A stretch of DNA of 64,000 nt from NCBI GenBank assembly GCA_018873245.2, contig JAEMBT020000003.1, forward strand, positions 10,881,843 through 10,945,842, given 5' to 3'. Both the position numbers and the translations under genes were made by a program. Every line of letters begins with the position of its first letter. Position 1 is the stretch's first letter. The notes beneath the pieces were generated by a model that was not told the origin of the DNA, did not search any database, and was given only the letters and a program-made list of their open reading frames with translations. This document shows, piece after piece, positions 1 through 11,623 of this stretch. This stretch comes from Archegozetes longisetosus. Taxonomy: Eukaryota; Arthropoda; Arachnida; Sarcoptiformes; Trhypochthoniidae.

Positions 1-21
1 TTTATTGCTTTTCCCGTTTAG

Positions 22-755
22 GAAGTATCGAAGCATTACGTCGACAGAGGCATAAAAGGCGTCGCATAATAATGCTAGTGCTAGTAGTCGCTGTTTTCGC
101 AATTTGTTGGTATTAAAAGATAAATTTAGATATAATATTTTTCTTCTGATGTTCAAATTTTTGTCCAAAGGCTTCCATTGCATATTCATCATATACTGGT
201 GGACTCCAGTATCATTCAATATGACTATAAAAGATTTATTACGGTATTTGATTGATCATAAAATCCTATTTCTTATTCAAAGGTTTTATCAAATTAATTT
301 TAATTTATAACAATTTTATAAAATATAAAATAGCATTAAAAATCCATTATTCTCAAAGTTTGTGTGAAAACTTTAGAGGAGAATATTGCATTAAAACTGA
401 CAAAATCTATTTGATTTTCAGTGTCATTGGTTCGCAATGTCAAGCGTTTGGTGAGAAATCACTTATCAATTTCTTATTAAACTATGAACATGTTTAATAC
501 CATAATACTTTCTGTTTGTTTTAATAACTTTTATTTTGAACATTTTGTAGTTACAATCCATTCATATATTGCTGGCTAAACAAGACCTTCAGAAATGGTA
601 CCAAAAAACTATTATTTTGTTTTCTCTGTTCTTCTTCTAATGTCGAAGAATCGAATCACAATGTTTTGAATAGAGGCCAAAATACGAACACAATAGGGAC
701 CCTCAGTAACACAAATACAGTCGAGCTTCAAATAATGAGACAAAATTCACCTTAA
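22..755 (+). CDS. Peptide G-protein-coupled receptor A, 3' part (TM6-TM7 and C-tail)
   Basis: Last four exons of a rhodopsin-class receptor whose 5' part lies left of the window. Exons read as 22-109, 171-243, 422-450 (only 29 nt) and 551-755, each with AG/GT borders and phases that join cleanly. The product shows the basic end of loop 3 (RRQRHKRRR), TM6 ending in CW-LP, a short outer loop, TM7 split over two exons (CHWFAMSSV then CYNPFIYCWLN, the NPxxY site) and a roughly 55-residue Asn/Thr-rich tail. The HWFAMSS..CYNPFIYCWLN pattern is typical of GPR83-like and related neuropeptide receptors; the subfamily is my inference. Exon borders match receptor B at 43-54 kb exactly while the tails have diverged, so the two are paralogues. 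Confidence 0.85.
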
Positions 756-1466
756 GATCATACTATTAATATTTCTTTGTGATTATTTTGTGACTCAAAT
801 TTTGATGATTTAAAAGTATTACTTTTTCAAATTTGTCTGATATGACAAACATGATTAAGTTTTCTTTGCTGATTATTTGTAAATTTGTTTTTTATTCCTA
901 TAAAGAAATTCAAAATTAAAAACATGTTTATCCTGTAATTAATAAATAAAAATCTTATTCCAAACTCAAATTTTACGTTATTGAAAAATCTCCCAAAATA
1001 ACAATCAAGAGGAGTCAATAACACGATATTTAGCTTGACTACTAGCATATTAATCAAAATATTCAAAATCAATTAACAGAATCTTTTGCTTTCATAAAGA
1101 GACTCAATTTCGAATGTTTTCACAAATTTGTTATCTAATAAGCGAATGAATGTAATAAATGTTTCAAGTGTTTAAACTTTTATGATTAAACTTAAACAGT
1201 TTTACAAAGAGACAAACAAGGAATTCATACTTCGCATGCAACCATAGGAGTCATAATTCGACTAGTACATGAAAAAACTACTAATCAATTTTTATCACTG
1301 ATTCTTTCCAATGCATCGATTGACTACGAAAATAAGATTTTCAGCCAATATTCATAAAAAGCTTTAAAACATTTTGAAACTTGAATCTTCTAGGAATATC
1401 AAGATGTGAGAACTAGATTTGAAAATAAAATTATCAAAGTCAGACTAAAATTTAAAATTTGGCCAC
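756..1466. other. Intergenic, no gene recognised
   Basis: AT-rich sequence after receptor A. Short reading frames here have no recognisable domain or splice context. I see no RNA gene or clear repeat. Confidence 0.5.
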
Positions 1467-2020
1467 TTCTAAGTTTCGAAACAAAGTTTCGAAAACTCCA
1501 AAGCTTTATACCAGAAAAATGTTCCAATTTTCTAAACCTAAAATAGGCTAAATTTGGAACGAAATATCTCCAAATATCAAATAAATTAAAATTAAACATC
1601 AATGTAATGAATAAGCTTAATATCTGGAATATCTGTTTTAACTACTTTAAAATTCCAGAGGAATTCCAACAGATTAAGGGATTAGCAGATTGAAAGTCTT
1701 AAAGATAATAAGAACAAGTTATTCGTTCATTAATAGATATTCTTTCGTAAAAGACTTCGATTTTTCAAAGTTTTCTAGTATAAATTATGGCGAATTGAGT
1801 TTATTTAACTAAAATAATTGCAGTTCTATATCATGAGTTCACAATAACTTCATGTCTTATAAAGATAAAACCCGCAGTTATTTTTATTATAAATCCATCG
1901 GTTTCTTAATAAAGATTTGAAAGCAATATCCCTATAAAAATAAAATGGGTTTTTATCGTATTGCTAGAGACTCAAAACAGGGTTTTCGAAACTTGACTTT
2001 TGGAATGTATTTCGAAGCTC
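1467..2020 (+). repeat. Dispersed array-ended repeat, family F1 copy 1
   Basis: First of three related copies (others at 24.9 and 40.5 kb). The left end has tandem 15-bp units with core AAGTTTCGAAA; the right end carries the inverse GGGTTTTCGAAACTT. The body, including stretches such as ATAAAATGGGTTTTTATCG, is recognisable in both other copies. No coding potential, so it looks non-autonomous. Its right end lies within about 10 bp of the foldback element at 2028. Confidence 0.7.
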
Positions 2021-2027
2021 ATTTTTT

Positions 2028-2786
2028 GAAAGGACTGTGGTCGGATAAGAAGAATGTGCTCAAATCGAATAATTACCACATTAATTTGTAGTACTCTTCG
2101 TCCCTCACCAACCATATGCAGGAAAAATCCAAAAGTGTCAGGAGGAGGAGTTATGATATTTTTCCGGAAATTTTTATTGAAGGGTCTAATGGCTAAAAAT
2201 GATTTTCAAAAGTAATTTAACCCTTTACCCACCTCCAAACTTAATGTAATTTTCAAGTATTACAGGCACTAGTGAGAAGATATTTTTCACAAAGTATCAA
2301 AGTGGTGCAAGAGTAGCAAAGAGGCGTTTCGAGCTGTCAGAAAACTTACCATTATATCCATAAATAAGGACTGTTTATAACCGTATAAGGCAATTAGTGG
2401 CGAACCTAATTATTTTATCATGTTTCATTAGAGGGTACTGACGAAACAAGAAACTTGTAATGGTAAATTTTCTGATCGCTCGAAACGCCCCCTTGCTACT
2501 CTTGTACCACTTTGATATTTCGTGAAAAATATCTTCTCACTAGTGCCTGTAATACTTGAAAATTACATTAAGTTTGGAGGTGGGCAAAGGGTTAAATTAC
2601 TTTTTGAAAATCATTTTTAGCCATTAGACCCTTCAATAAAATCTTTCGGAAAAAATTCGTAACTCCTCCTTCTATCACTTTTGGATTTTTCCTGCATATG
2701 GTTGGTGAGGGACGAAGAGTACTACAAATTAATTGTGGTAATTATTCGATTTGAGCACATTCTTCTTATTCGACCATAGTCCTTTC
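2028..2786. repeat. Foldback element with arms of about 330 bp
   Basis: Near-palindrome. The left arm (about 2028-2354) reappears in reverse complement as the right arm (about 2457-2786), with a spacer of about 100 bp. Marker words such as CCTCACCAACCATATGCAGG in the left arm are mirrored on the right. The outer ends read GAAAGGACTGTGGTC and roughly its complement. Reading frames inside are palindrome artefacts. The 300 bases after it hold nothing I recognise. Confidence 0.8.
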
Positions 2787-3517
2787 GATGTGTGACCTTT
2801 AAAATAACTTGACAAAAGTCTCGAATCATGAGAGAATTGCCGTTCAGATGCAATGAGTTTAGACTCCCTCCTAAATCTAAGGGAATTTGAAAAAGGAAAC
2901 CCTTTGGTGTTTTGGACCTTGACAAAGTCTGACTGTAAACTTTAGGCTCCTTCGAGGATAGGATTAACTGTTATGTAACAGAAAAGCTTTTAGATGAAAC
3001 CAATGAAAATTGTGTTTTCATATCTTTAAAAGGATATTTAGTGGTAAAATAATAATTATATACCTATAATATCTAATTATAATAAATAATTGATCGCATT
3101 TTAGATCTGCAGGTTGCAGTATATCCCTGAATCAGAAACCCCTAGTCAGGGATAATACGTATATAATTATGGCGAGTACGATTTCATATCTGCAATCCCA
3201 AATTTTGAGATTATTTTCAAATAAAAAGTCAAAGGACACTACTACCATCACTATCACCACAAATATCACCACTTTAGCTGAAGAAGCGGGTCCTAAAGCT
3301 TAATCAAGTCGTCCTGAAACTCTACAACAATACAAGCAAAACCAATATAAACATGGCTTGATTATCATCATTAGTCATGGATCAGTTGGTAATAAAGATA
3401 TCGTGTTTATATTAGTTTTGCTTGTATTGTAGCAGAGTTTCAGCACGATTTGATTAAGCTTTGAGCACAGCTTCTTCAGCTAACGCTTCTTCTGCAAAAC
3501 ATTACATCTTCAAAGTA

Positions 3518-4930
3518 CAGTTGCCTAAGTTAGAGTGTGCAAATGAACTTTAATATCTCTTATCTTTATTTATTTTACTCAATCTTTTGAATATAGTTTG
3601 AGTTCAAACAAATGTTAATATTAGAAAAGTTCAAATAATATTAAATTTATAATTGTTTTTAAGTTTAATTAAATATAAATTAATAGAAAAAATGAATAAA
3701 AAACTAATATTTGGTATAACTCCTGTTTGCGTTAATAATAGCCTCTAATCTATTAGGTATCGAATTTATCAAATTGACTGCAAATTGCACATCATTTTGC
3801 ATTTCGAGCCAAGAATCTGTGATTGCAAGCCATAGGTCTTCTTCGTTAGCATATATGTCATCGTTTGCAACCCTAACTTTAGCTTTTCCCAGAGGTTCTC
3901 TATAGGGTTGACATCAGGAGACTTTACAGGCATTCGAATTAATTGATATTCAGCTAAATTATGGTCAAACCACTGCCTAACTATATTTGCGCGATGTATA
4001 GAACTGTTGTCTTGATAATAATAAAAGTCTCCATCGGGGAAATTATCTTCAGCGAAAGGCAAAACTGTTTCATCCAATATTTCTATGTATTTTTCTGCGT
4101 CGAAACGACCCTCGATTCGCACTAACGGACCGATACCTTCAGAACATAAGATGCCGAAAACAGGAATAGAACGTCTTCCTGATTGCGCTTTTTCAACAAT
4201 AAATCTTTCTTCGAAAGCTGTTCCCACAGGGCGTCGGACGAGTGTTCTGACAGAATGGCCTGTTATAAAAGTGCTTTCGTCCACAGATATAGTTTTATCC
4301 CAATTGTCAAAATCTAGAAAGTGTTGCGCAAACTGTAAACGCTGTGCTTATGGCCAACACTTAAATACTCTTTACCGCGCGACCCGACAAAACAGTTTAC
4401 TTTCGCGAAGTCTTTTTCCTATAGTTACTAAATTTAGATCCAAACCTAACTCTTGTTTTATTTCAGCGCTTATTATTCTTGGATTTTCAGTCACACAAAA
4501 CTATATCCAAATCTTGTCGTATTGTTGTCGCGCGTTGACGCCCCATGTGTTTAATTGCTTTCATTTCGCCAGTGGTTTGAAATCTATTAACCCATTTATC
4601 TATTGTTCTCTTAACTCTGGATAAGGCGATCGCAATGTCTTTATTATCAAAACCCGCGCCGAGAAAACAAATTATTAAATTTCTTTCAGCATTTGTTAAC
4701 GGCTGTCCACTGCGCCAATGAATGTTATTTAGAAACTCTATTATTTAATATTTATTTTTGTTTTAAAAATGTGTGTTTTCGCTGTTTTGATAATTGATAA
4801 CAAAATGCATGCTTTAAACAGTGATTGAAAGTTCTTTTAAGTCTAGTTTCAACTTATAAGTTATCAGATTTTCATAAAGGATTAAAGAGTTAATAATAAG
4901 TTCATTTGCACGCTCTAACTTAGGCAACTG
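3518..4930 (-). mobile_element. Tc1-like transposon, inactivated, nested in MITE H1
   Basis: About 1.41 kb bounded by near-perfect inverted ends beginning CAGTTGCCTAAGTTAGAG, each flanked by TA, the expected Tc1/mariner target duplication. The insertion point is confirmed by the uninterrupted paralogous site at 23257 in the second H MITE. It carries a transposase remnant on the minus strand with several frameshifts. Confidence 0.88.
3704..4745 (-). pseudogene. Tc1-like transposase, frameshifted
   Basis: Minus-strand remnant in full Tc1 order. An N-terminal helix-turn-helix reads from about 4715 (SGQPLTNAERN...). A DDE domain follows with VDESTF (first Asp), YYYQDNSSIHRA (second Asp) and SPDVNPIENLWEKLK (Glu). 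The longest open stretch is 3769-4284. The reading must change frame near 4500, twice near 4345-4375 and again near 3880 to stay in the family, and I see no good start codon, so the copy is dead. The C-terminus resumes the family pattern (INSIPNRLEAII) before a stop at 3704. Confidence 0.85.
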
Positions 4931-5159
4931 TACATATGTCTATAATGTATAAATTACATGAAAGGCAATATATAATTAATTATTTAAACCAATTTAAATC
5001 GTTACTATCAATGAAAATAATGTTTTAATGTTTTATTGTAAATAAAGAGTTGTTTGTATTATTACAATCAAACTCTGAGGGACATAAAGTCTGTTATGGG
5101 GCTATTTCATCAAACAGAGCATTTTATCCTGAGCAGCCTGCAGATCTAAAATGCGATCA

Positions 5160-5830
5160 AATAATTATGTATCTGATGAATATCTAGCCTCCTCTGGTCT
5201 TTTTACTCTTGCAAATTTATTTTTGCAAATCAAAATAAAGAAGTCAGATAAAAACAAAAAAGATTGCAAATCAAGTTAATTTGAGGATGCCTTCGAACAA
5301 GTTATAAGAAATGGATTTACAAAATAGTGTTACTGGTAGAAGACACTTTTGACTCTCTGAACTTTGTCAACCAAATCAGAGACGAATATATCCATTAGAT
5401 ATGTAATTGTTATTTTGCCATTAAATATACTCTTGAAGATACGAAATTGCAATTTTCATTGGTTTCATCTAATGATTTAACAAACATTAACTATGAGACA
5501 ATAATACTATGCATTAGAGCTCTGTCACAATACGTTTACGATCAAAGACAAAATTAAGTTCTATATTCGACTTAGAAAAAGCATTTTTTAAAACTTTTTT
5601 AGCTCACTATGATAAATGTTTTTTAAGTTGATTATACGTTGAAATCGTTCATGACTTCAATACTAGAATTAAGTATTAAAATTTGTTTCACATAAGAAAT
5701 GTTGCAATAAATACCTGTATTTGTAAGAAATAATCAAATGATAATTAATTTTCAATCTATTTCTCTGCCCAGTTAATTATATTGATGTAGTTCTATGTTT
5801 TAGTGTTTCAAAGATTTATTTTGAAGTGTG
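5160..5830. other. Intergenic, no gene recognised
   Basis: AT-rich. The stretch from about 5700 has patchy similarity to 13690-13860 (for example AGAAATAATCAAATGAT), upstream of the second J-domain relic, so both may belong to one duplicated unit. Nothing else recognised. Confidence 0.45.
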
Positions 5831-5996
5831 ATCGATTATTATAAGATATCAGGCGTTCAGAGCAATGCAAACAGATCGCAGATTAAATTAAACTATAAAA
5901 GTTGGCTTTAATCATACATTCGGATAAATGTGAACACCAAAATTCGGAAGAAGCTTTGAAATGGATTCAAAAGTTTTATCAAACTCTTAGTAATGG
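5831..5996 (+). pseudogene. J-domain (DnaJ-like) fragment, frameshifted
   Basis: Reading from about 5831 gives DYYKISGVQSNANRSQIKL followed by NYK, the helix I/II pattern of a J domain. After a one-base shift near 5900 it continues ALIIHSDKCEH (the HPD motif altered to HSD) and EEALKWIQKFYQTLSN, helix III. It stops being recognisable after 5996. J domains stimulate Hsp70 ATPase through HPD, so loss of the Pro plus the frameshift argue for a dead copy. A related fragment lies at 13884-13951. It could be two exons of a real gene, but I see no splice sites at the shift. Confidence 0.6.
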
Positions 5997-6570
5997 TACG
6001 AAACAATTATTATTGTAAAGTGATAGATCTAAAGTGATTAATACGATGGTAAGAATAAATCTTAGCTTTTTATGCTAAATTTTCTTATTCTAGACAATTT
6101 ATAAGGCTCATTGAGTTCCAAAAATTAAATAAATTTAAAGATAGGTATTTAGATTTGCCGCTCATTTTATTTAGATATAAGACTCACAGAGACACGTCAT
6201 ATTGAGTGAGTTTAAAGTTAAACTTCTTTTAATAGGTTAATTCATTTATCTCTATGAATAAAAACTGATTTAATTACAAAAAAGAAAGAAATTCGAACTA
6301 TATATCAAATAGCTTTAATATTAAGCTACGAATAAAATTTTAATTTTTATCTAAAAAATCGTAAATTTTTCGTAAGTTTGCAAACGCAAATGGGACGTAC
6401 AATGAAACGGTTAGTTGAGAAAACGGCATAAGTCAATATCGTGAAGCTGTGACTTGTGCTATTCTTCCAGAAAACAATTTAATCTAATCAGCTAATACGA
6501 TGACTCGATAGGTATGTGAATGAAAACTTTACTATAAATCGTACGCTTTATAATAAACTAAGTTAAATAT
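5997..6570. other. Upstream region of the RING-TAZ gene
   Basis: AT-rich. No repeat or ORF recognised. It presumably includes the promoter and 5' UTR of the following gene, but no specific element can be pointed to. Confidence 0.4.
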
Positions 6571-7389
6571 ATGAAAAACCAAACAATGTCTTCAAGCTAC
6601 GGTTTCGAAAAAACAAGATTTGTGGACATAAAAGACTCAGAACTATCTGAATTTGAATGTGGTATTTGTTTAGGTGTCGTGAACAGTCCATTTGAGACCA
6701 AATGCTGTCGACAAACTTATTGCAAACAATGTATTTCTGACTGGATTTCGATAAGCAAAACGTGTCCTCTCGATAGAAAACTATTAAGAGTTGAAGATTT
6801 AATCAAATCATCAAAAATCGTAACCAACCTATTATCGAAATTGAAGATCAAATGTGATAACGATGGATGCGAAAAGGTAGTAGATTTGGGTTTGCTTAAT
6901 GGACATCTAGAGGTTTGCGATTTTAAGCCTAAGGCCGCAGCAGATTCGGAAAAAAGAAGATTAATTCAACAACAATTAGTCCTATTACTACACGCACAAA
7001 AGTGCATCAAAAAGGATGAAGAGTGCGACCAACAGTGCCTTTTACCTCACTGTTCACTCATGAAGTCTGTTCTCAAGCACATGGTTCAATGTAGATCAGG
7101 TCTGTTTAAGATATATCTGACTTTTAAAAATCTAACTAGTCTTTCTTAAATTAATCTTTAGGTAGATTTTGTCCTGTAACTCATTGCGCGAGCTCGAGAC
7201 AGATCATAAGTCATTGGAAAAATTGTTTGAATGTTGGGTGTCCAGTTTGTTCGCCTTTGATTGAAGCTTCTATTCGGATGAGAAAGGTTTCAAAATTCTT
7301 TAGCCCAATCTTTTTATCTTGATTTTTAATTATCGTCTTTAATATCTTTTTAGAGAAAATTATCGCAATTATCACTAGAAGATGAGTGA
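6571..7389 (+). CDS. RING finger protein with a CBP/p300-type TAZ1 domain
   Basis: Three exons (6571-7099, 7162-7286, 7354-7389) with consensus borders and matching phases give about 229 residues. Residues 30-68 form an NRDP1-like [18 protein letters not shown], then CPLDR with Asp as last ligand as in NRDP1. The usual RING His is Gln/Thr. Residues 93-118 hold a C-x4-C...H-x3-C TRAF-like finger. From about 130 to 216 is a TAZ zinc finger very close to CBP/p300 TAZ1: [26 protein letters not shown], then across the intron [21 protein letters not shown] and CPVC. All twelve His/Cys zinc ligands are present. RING domains act in ubiquitin transfer and TAZ1 binds acidic transactivation segments, so a nuclear E3-type role is an inference. 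The start is the first ATG; an alternative Met lies at residue 6. Confidence 0.85.
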
Positions 7390-8155
7390 CTGTTTTGTTT
7401 GATAACTTTTATTGAACTTTTTTGTCATTCAGTGCTGATTATCCATATTATCGTTGATCGTTACCTATGCTGGTGTTTAATTAACATAAGTGAAAAATTG
7501 TTCACAAGTTGCAAATTTATAGAAACTATAAATTTATTGATATCTCAAATGATTTATTGTTTTAATCTATTCGATTTTAATAGTGTAAAAACTAATTGAT
7601 ATGTATTTTATGTAATATTTTGAAATTGACTTGAAAACTTGCAATTTATAGTAGTTATTGTTTCATTTATTTAAACTGAATAAGGTTTCTAGAAAAAATT
7701 AGCGTTTTTACGATGTAACAACTTTTTCTTTAGTTAAAACTTCAAACGTTTTCTGTCGTTCTCCTAAATAATAAACAATATTAAGAGCACGTGATGTAAA
7801 CGCATGCGTTATATATGTCTAAATCAAAGACCATTTTGTCTCATTTTAGTGAATGGTTTAATGCCTAACAAGTTATACAAATGCCATGTTTTAAGTCATA
7901 CGCTATCTAAAAGTACGAGATTTGTTACGAATTAAAACTTAAGCGTAAACTAATTATTAGGTATTAGATAAGAGTCAAAACAAACTAAAATTAAAAATAT
8001 TTCAAATATTAATATAAAAGATCAGTAAGATCATGCGTTTTGATAGATTTTAAGCTAATATTTGCTTCAAGTTTCTTGAAATTTATGTTTTATAGTCCCT
8101 TATTAATAAATATCTTCAATGAAAACAATTTTCTTATGAATTGTCTCAGAAAAAA
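7390..8155. other. Intergenic, no gene recognised
   Basis: AT-rich spacer holding the 3' end of the RING-TAZ gene and the promoter region of the next one. A short ORF at 7399 lacks any domain. The last bases before 8156 (TTGTCTCAG) could be a splice acceptor for an upstream non-coding exon. Confidence 0.4.
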
Positions 8156-9585
8156 ATGACTGAAATGAACGAACAAATTCTATTAAATAATGAAATAGTA
8201 AACAATAATAACGAAGACAATGGTATTGACGGTGAAGAACAGTTTGAATGCGACTGTCGAATGGGTCCCAACGATAGTCCCTGTTATAAACAGTTTGATA
8301 TGAAACAAATGATTGACCACAGAATCGATTATCAATCTTGTGATTATTGGGACGACGACTGCTATAATCTGCTTAATGAGAGAATTATTGCTATCATGTA
8401 ATTGTTTTACTTGTTGTTTGATTGACTTTTCACTTTTTAAAACTGCTTTTCAGATTTGAGTACTTGACTAAACGGTGTTCATAACTTTTAGGCTTACTTA
8501 TAAAGCTATTTCGTATCGAAAGTTAACTTTAGTTCAAATTTAAGATAAATGTTTTCCTTAAGCTATTAATGAATTACTAACTATTTTTTGTTGAGCTTTT
8601 TAAAGTTTTAGTCAAGTAAGTAAAGATATGATCAGATCTCAAATAACAATAAAGTTAAACATTTTAAACTGGCAGCAAACTTGAGGCAAAAACTTGGTTA
8701 AATAGAAAAATAAGGAAGACAAATTCTTAAAATTAACTATTAATCAAATTTTTGATCATTTTCTTAAGGTCTGTGTTGATAAACAGTTCATCACAATCGC
8801 AGAACACAAGCCATAAGCCAAAAAAGCGATTGAAAACTAGTACTAAATTCTTATGGAGAGGAAAGCCTGTCTGTAAGAAATTATTTTTATTCGTACATGC
8901 TATCAAAAAACCGAAATGGAGTTATCTTAAGAAACGATACCTGAAGTATGGTGTTGAGCCGCGACAACACGAAAATAAGATCAAACCTGTTAATAATAAC
9001 GCCATTAATACCGAAGAACGCAAAACAATAGTCGAGTTCATACGGAATTACGCGAAACAAAACGCACAAAACCCTAATTCCGATTCACAACTTCTTCTGC
9101 CGTCTGATAATACGGTTAAGTCGATTTATCGTTTATTCAAGGATAATTTCACAGAGCGTAAGATAAGTTACGAAACTTTCAGGAACGTCTGGAAGAGCCA
9201 TTGCTCTAACATTAAATTTCAGGCCAAAAATGATAAAACACTTATTGTCGAGTTTATTAAAAATTATGCCAAAAGGTACTCAAATCAAGTGAATAACAAT
9301 TCAAAGGTACAGATACTTTCGTCTGAACATAACGTGAAAATTGTTTATTTAGAGTTTAAGGAGAAATATAATAGTGATATAAGTTATGACGTTTTTAACC
9401 ATACGTGGAAAACGTGCTGCAGTTTTATTAAGTTTGAAAATAGTTCACATTATAATAAGCGAAAATGTAGTCATTGTGGTCTTGACGGACATACCAATCG
9501 CAAAATTGGTGACCATTTCTTGTGTCCTTTAAGGGAAAGTGAAAGTGGACTCTCGGGTTTCAGAAAGAAAGCCATTCGTAAATAG
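8156..9585 (+). CDS. Uncharacterised protein with a tandem-duplicated domain, related to a transposon-like hypothetical family
   Basis: Two exons (8156-8397, 8769-9585), joined in phase, give about 352 residues. The N-terminus has a Cys-rich segment (CDCRMGPNDSPCYKQF), then FLWRGKPVCKKLFLFVHAI at about 108-126. Two tandem copies follow (about 166-232 and 237-304) of a module reading IVEFIRNYAKQ...LLLPSDNTVKSIY...ISYETFRNVWKSHCSNIKF. The C-terminus has C-x2-C-x4-H...C (CSHCGLDGHTNRKIGDHFLC). The block order and motifs resemble a large invertebrate hypothetical family, probably transposon-derived, that carries the LPSS..SVW..Y..SYSTF..LW module once; this comparison is from memory. The downstream parts of that family are absent here. 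The intact frame suggests a retained or domesticated gene. A polyadenylation-like AATAAA lies near 9775. Confidence 0.7.
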
Positions 9586-10116
9586 TTTTTTACTAATTAT
9601 ACTCAAGTTTCGATTAAATACTATTTGTGTGAAAGCTTTTTCGCTCAGGATTTTAGGTTCCAAAATAATTTTCGACTTATCTACATCCGATTTAAGTAAT
9701 AAAAGTTTAATAAATGAAAAGTTGTGTAAAAAATTATTTCTGTTTTATTTCATATTGTATTTATTTGTAATATTCAATAAAATCGACTGAAACTAACACT
9801 TTGCAAGTTTTTGTCATCTATTTTTATCGAAACTTTTCATAATAGAAAGGTTTCAGAATAGCTGTTATAGACTACAAACAATTATTTGCAACTCAATCGT
9901 TTATGTCCACAAGTTATCCCTAAATTAAAAGTAATCATGTAAAACTCCAAATTTAATCCGAAGCTTTATCACTGACTTTACTCTTGAAAACAGCGCGCAA
10001 ATTATTATTGACTGATAGCTGCTTAAGCATACAAATTAGTCAACAGTAAAACGATCGTAACTGTACTGAACGCACGTGTTATATCGAAACTTGAATGTAA
10101 ACAAAACTTTGAGACG
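9586..10116. other. Intergenic spacer before MTFMT
   Basis: 3' end of the preceding gene and the MTFMT promoter region. No repeat, RNA gene or domain-bearing ORF recognised. Confidence 0.4.
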
Positions 10117-11623
10117 ATGCTTAATATTTGTCAGAAATGTACGAAAAAATTACTAACTCTTAAAGCAATTAAACCAAAATCACGTCTTATATCAGTTTTA
10201 TTTTACGGTTCGGATGACTTCAGCTTAGTCTCTCTTAAACTTCTTTATGAACACTTTATTTCTCAAAATAATAATAAACTAATAACTGAATTGCATTTGG
10301 TTTCGGGCTCGAAGTCTAATATAGTTTCACAGTTTGGTTGCAAAAATAATTTAATATGTCATGAGTTTCCATTTCGAGTACCCAAAGACTATTATGATAT
10401 CGGAATTGTGGCATCTTTTGGTCATCTCATACCTGGAAGTGCTATAAACGCCTGTCGTTTAGGTAATTATTAAACTGTGTTCAAATTTAGTCAATAACTA
10501 GTTATAAAACTTTTTGATAAGTGTTGAATAAATTGACACAGTTTAGATATAAGTTGTGCTCAAATCTTTAAAGTATTTGTGTTTTACATTAATAAACTTG
10601 ATATAAAAATTGTTTTAAAAGATGAACTTTTACACTTTTTTCTTTATAAATAATGCATAATTTCTAAACGAATCATGATTTAGCTGAATATTTGAAAATT
10701 AATTTAATGATAGGAATGATTAATATTCACGGGTCACTATTGCCGCGATGGAGGGGCGCCGCACCCGTTAATTATACGATACTTAACAATGATTCGATAA
10801 CTGGTACAACTATTATGAAAGTTATGCCGAAAAAGTAAGTGTAAATTATGTGTTTTGTCACTTTTCCCATAATCTTTGCCATAAATAGCATTCAAAATAT
10901 TCATCGAATTGTTTGTTCCTCAGGTTCGACATAGGAGATATAGTTTTGCAAAGAGAATGTCAGGTACCACCACGAAGTACTGCCAAACAGTTGAGGACAT
11001 CATTAGCACAAATCGGCGCTCAACTAGTAATGATTTTCACCTAAGAATTTTTTTAATAAACTGAACTAATACTTGATTTCTTTTAATTTTTAAGCTTTGG
11101 GAATGTTTATGTGATTTAGAAAACAATTTAAATAATGCAAAACCACAGCCAGAAGAAGGAGTTACTTATGGTAACAATTCTTTTTGGTTTAATATTATAA
11201 CCTATAATCCGAAAAAATAATCAATTATTTCCAAAAGCGCCTAAGTTTGACAAAAGCTACGGTGAGATTAACTGGTCGTCAATGACCTCACACGAGATAG
11301 ACTGCAAGTTTCGCGCATTTGTCGATTTTATTGATATTTATAGTCACTGGATTGACGGAACTCTTCTTAGACTTCATGACATCATTGATCCCGAATTAGT
11401 GGCAACACTTAAACTCAATCAGCTATCAAATTGTGACGATCCAGAGCCTGGATTTGTGTTTTATCATAAGAAGAGACGCATATTATGTATTAGTTGTGCT
11501 AATAATACGTGGTCTGCATTTAATGGTTTCACTCTTAAAGGCCGAAAACGTATGACTGCGCTTCAGTTCAATAACGGTTTTGTTAGTAAACATCAAAAAG
11601 TCATTTTAGGGTCATTTAAATGA
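10117..11623 (+). CDS. MTFMT: Methionyl-tRNA formyltransferase, mitochondrial
   Basis: Five exons (10117-10462, 10714-10834, 10924-11026, 11095-11170, 11238-11623), all GT..AG and in phase, encode about 343 residues. The enzyme transfers a formyl group from 10-formyl-THF to Met-tRNA for mitochondrial initiation. Seen: a basic N-terminus suitable for import, [17 protein letters not shown] (nucleotide fold start), VASFGHLIP, then [16 protein letters not shown] with catalytic-type Asn119 and His121, GTTIMKV and [11 protein letters not shown] with Asp158. The last exon encodes the C-terminal tRNA-binding OB-type part. Length is near the family norm and no break is visible. An AATAAA lies near 11725. 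Confidence 0.93.

Larger units (their letters stand above)
3091..5159. mobile_element. Hairpin MITE H1, interrupted by a Tc1 insertion
   Basis: Starts TGATCGCATTTTAGATCTGC and ends with its inverse, a terminal repeat of about 22 bp. Near-identical flanks (AATAAT left, AATAAT right) may be a target duplication. It contains an internal hairpin (arms about 3274-3355 and 3402-3484, with CATGGATCAGTT in the loop). Without the nested Tc1 element it is about 650 bp, matching a second uninterrupted copy at 22785-23480. No coding sequence of its own; superfamily uncertain. Confidence 0.75.

Noticed and set aside
2722..2925. Minus-strand 67-codon ORF
   Set aside because: Lies across a foldback arm; no domain, no splice context.
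4085..4624. 179-codon plus ORF
   Set aside because: Antisense shadow of the minus-strand transposase pseudogene.
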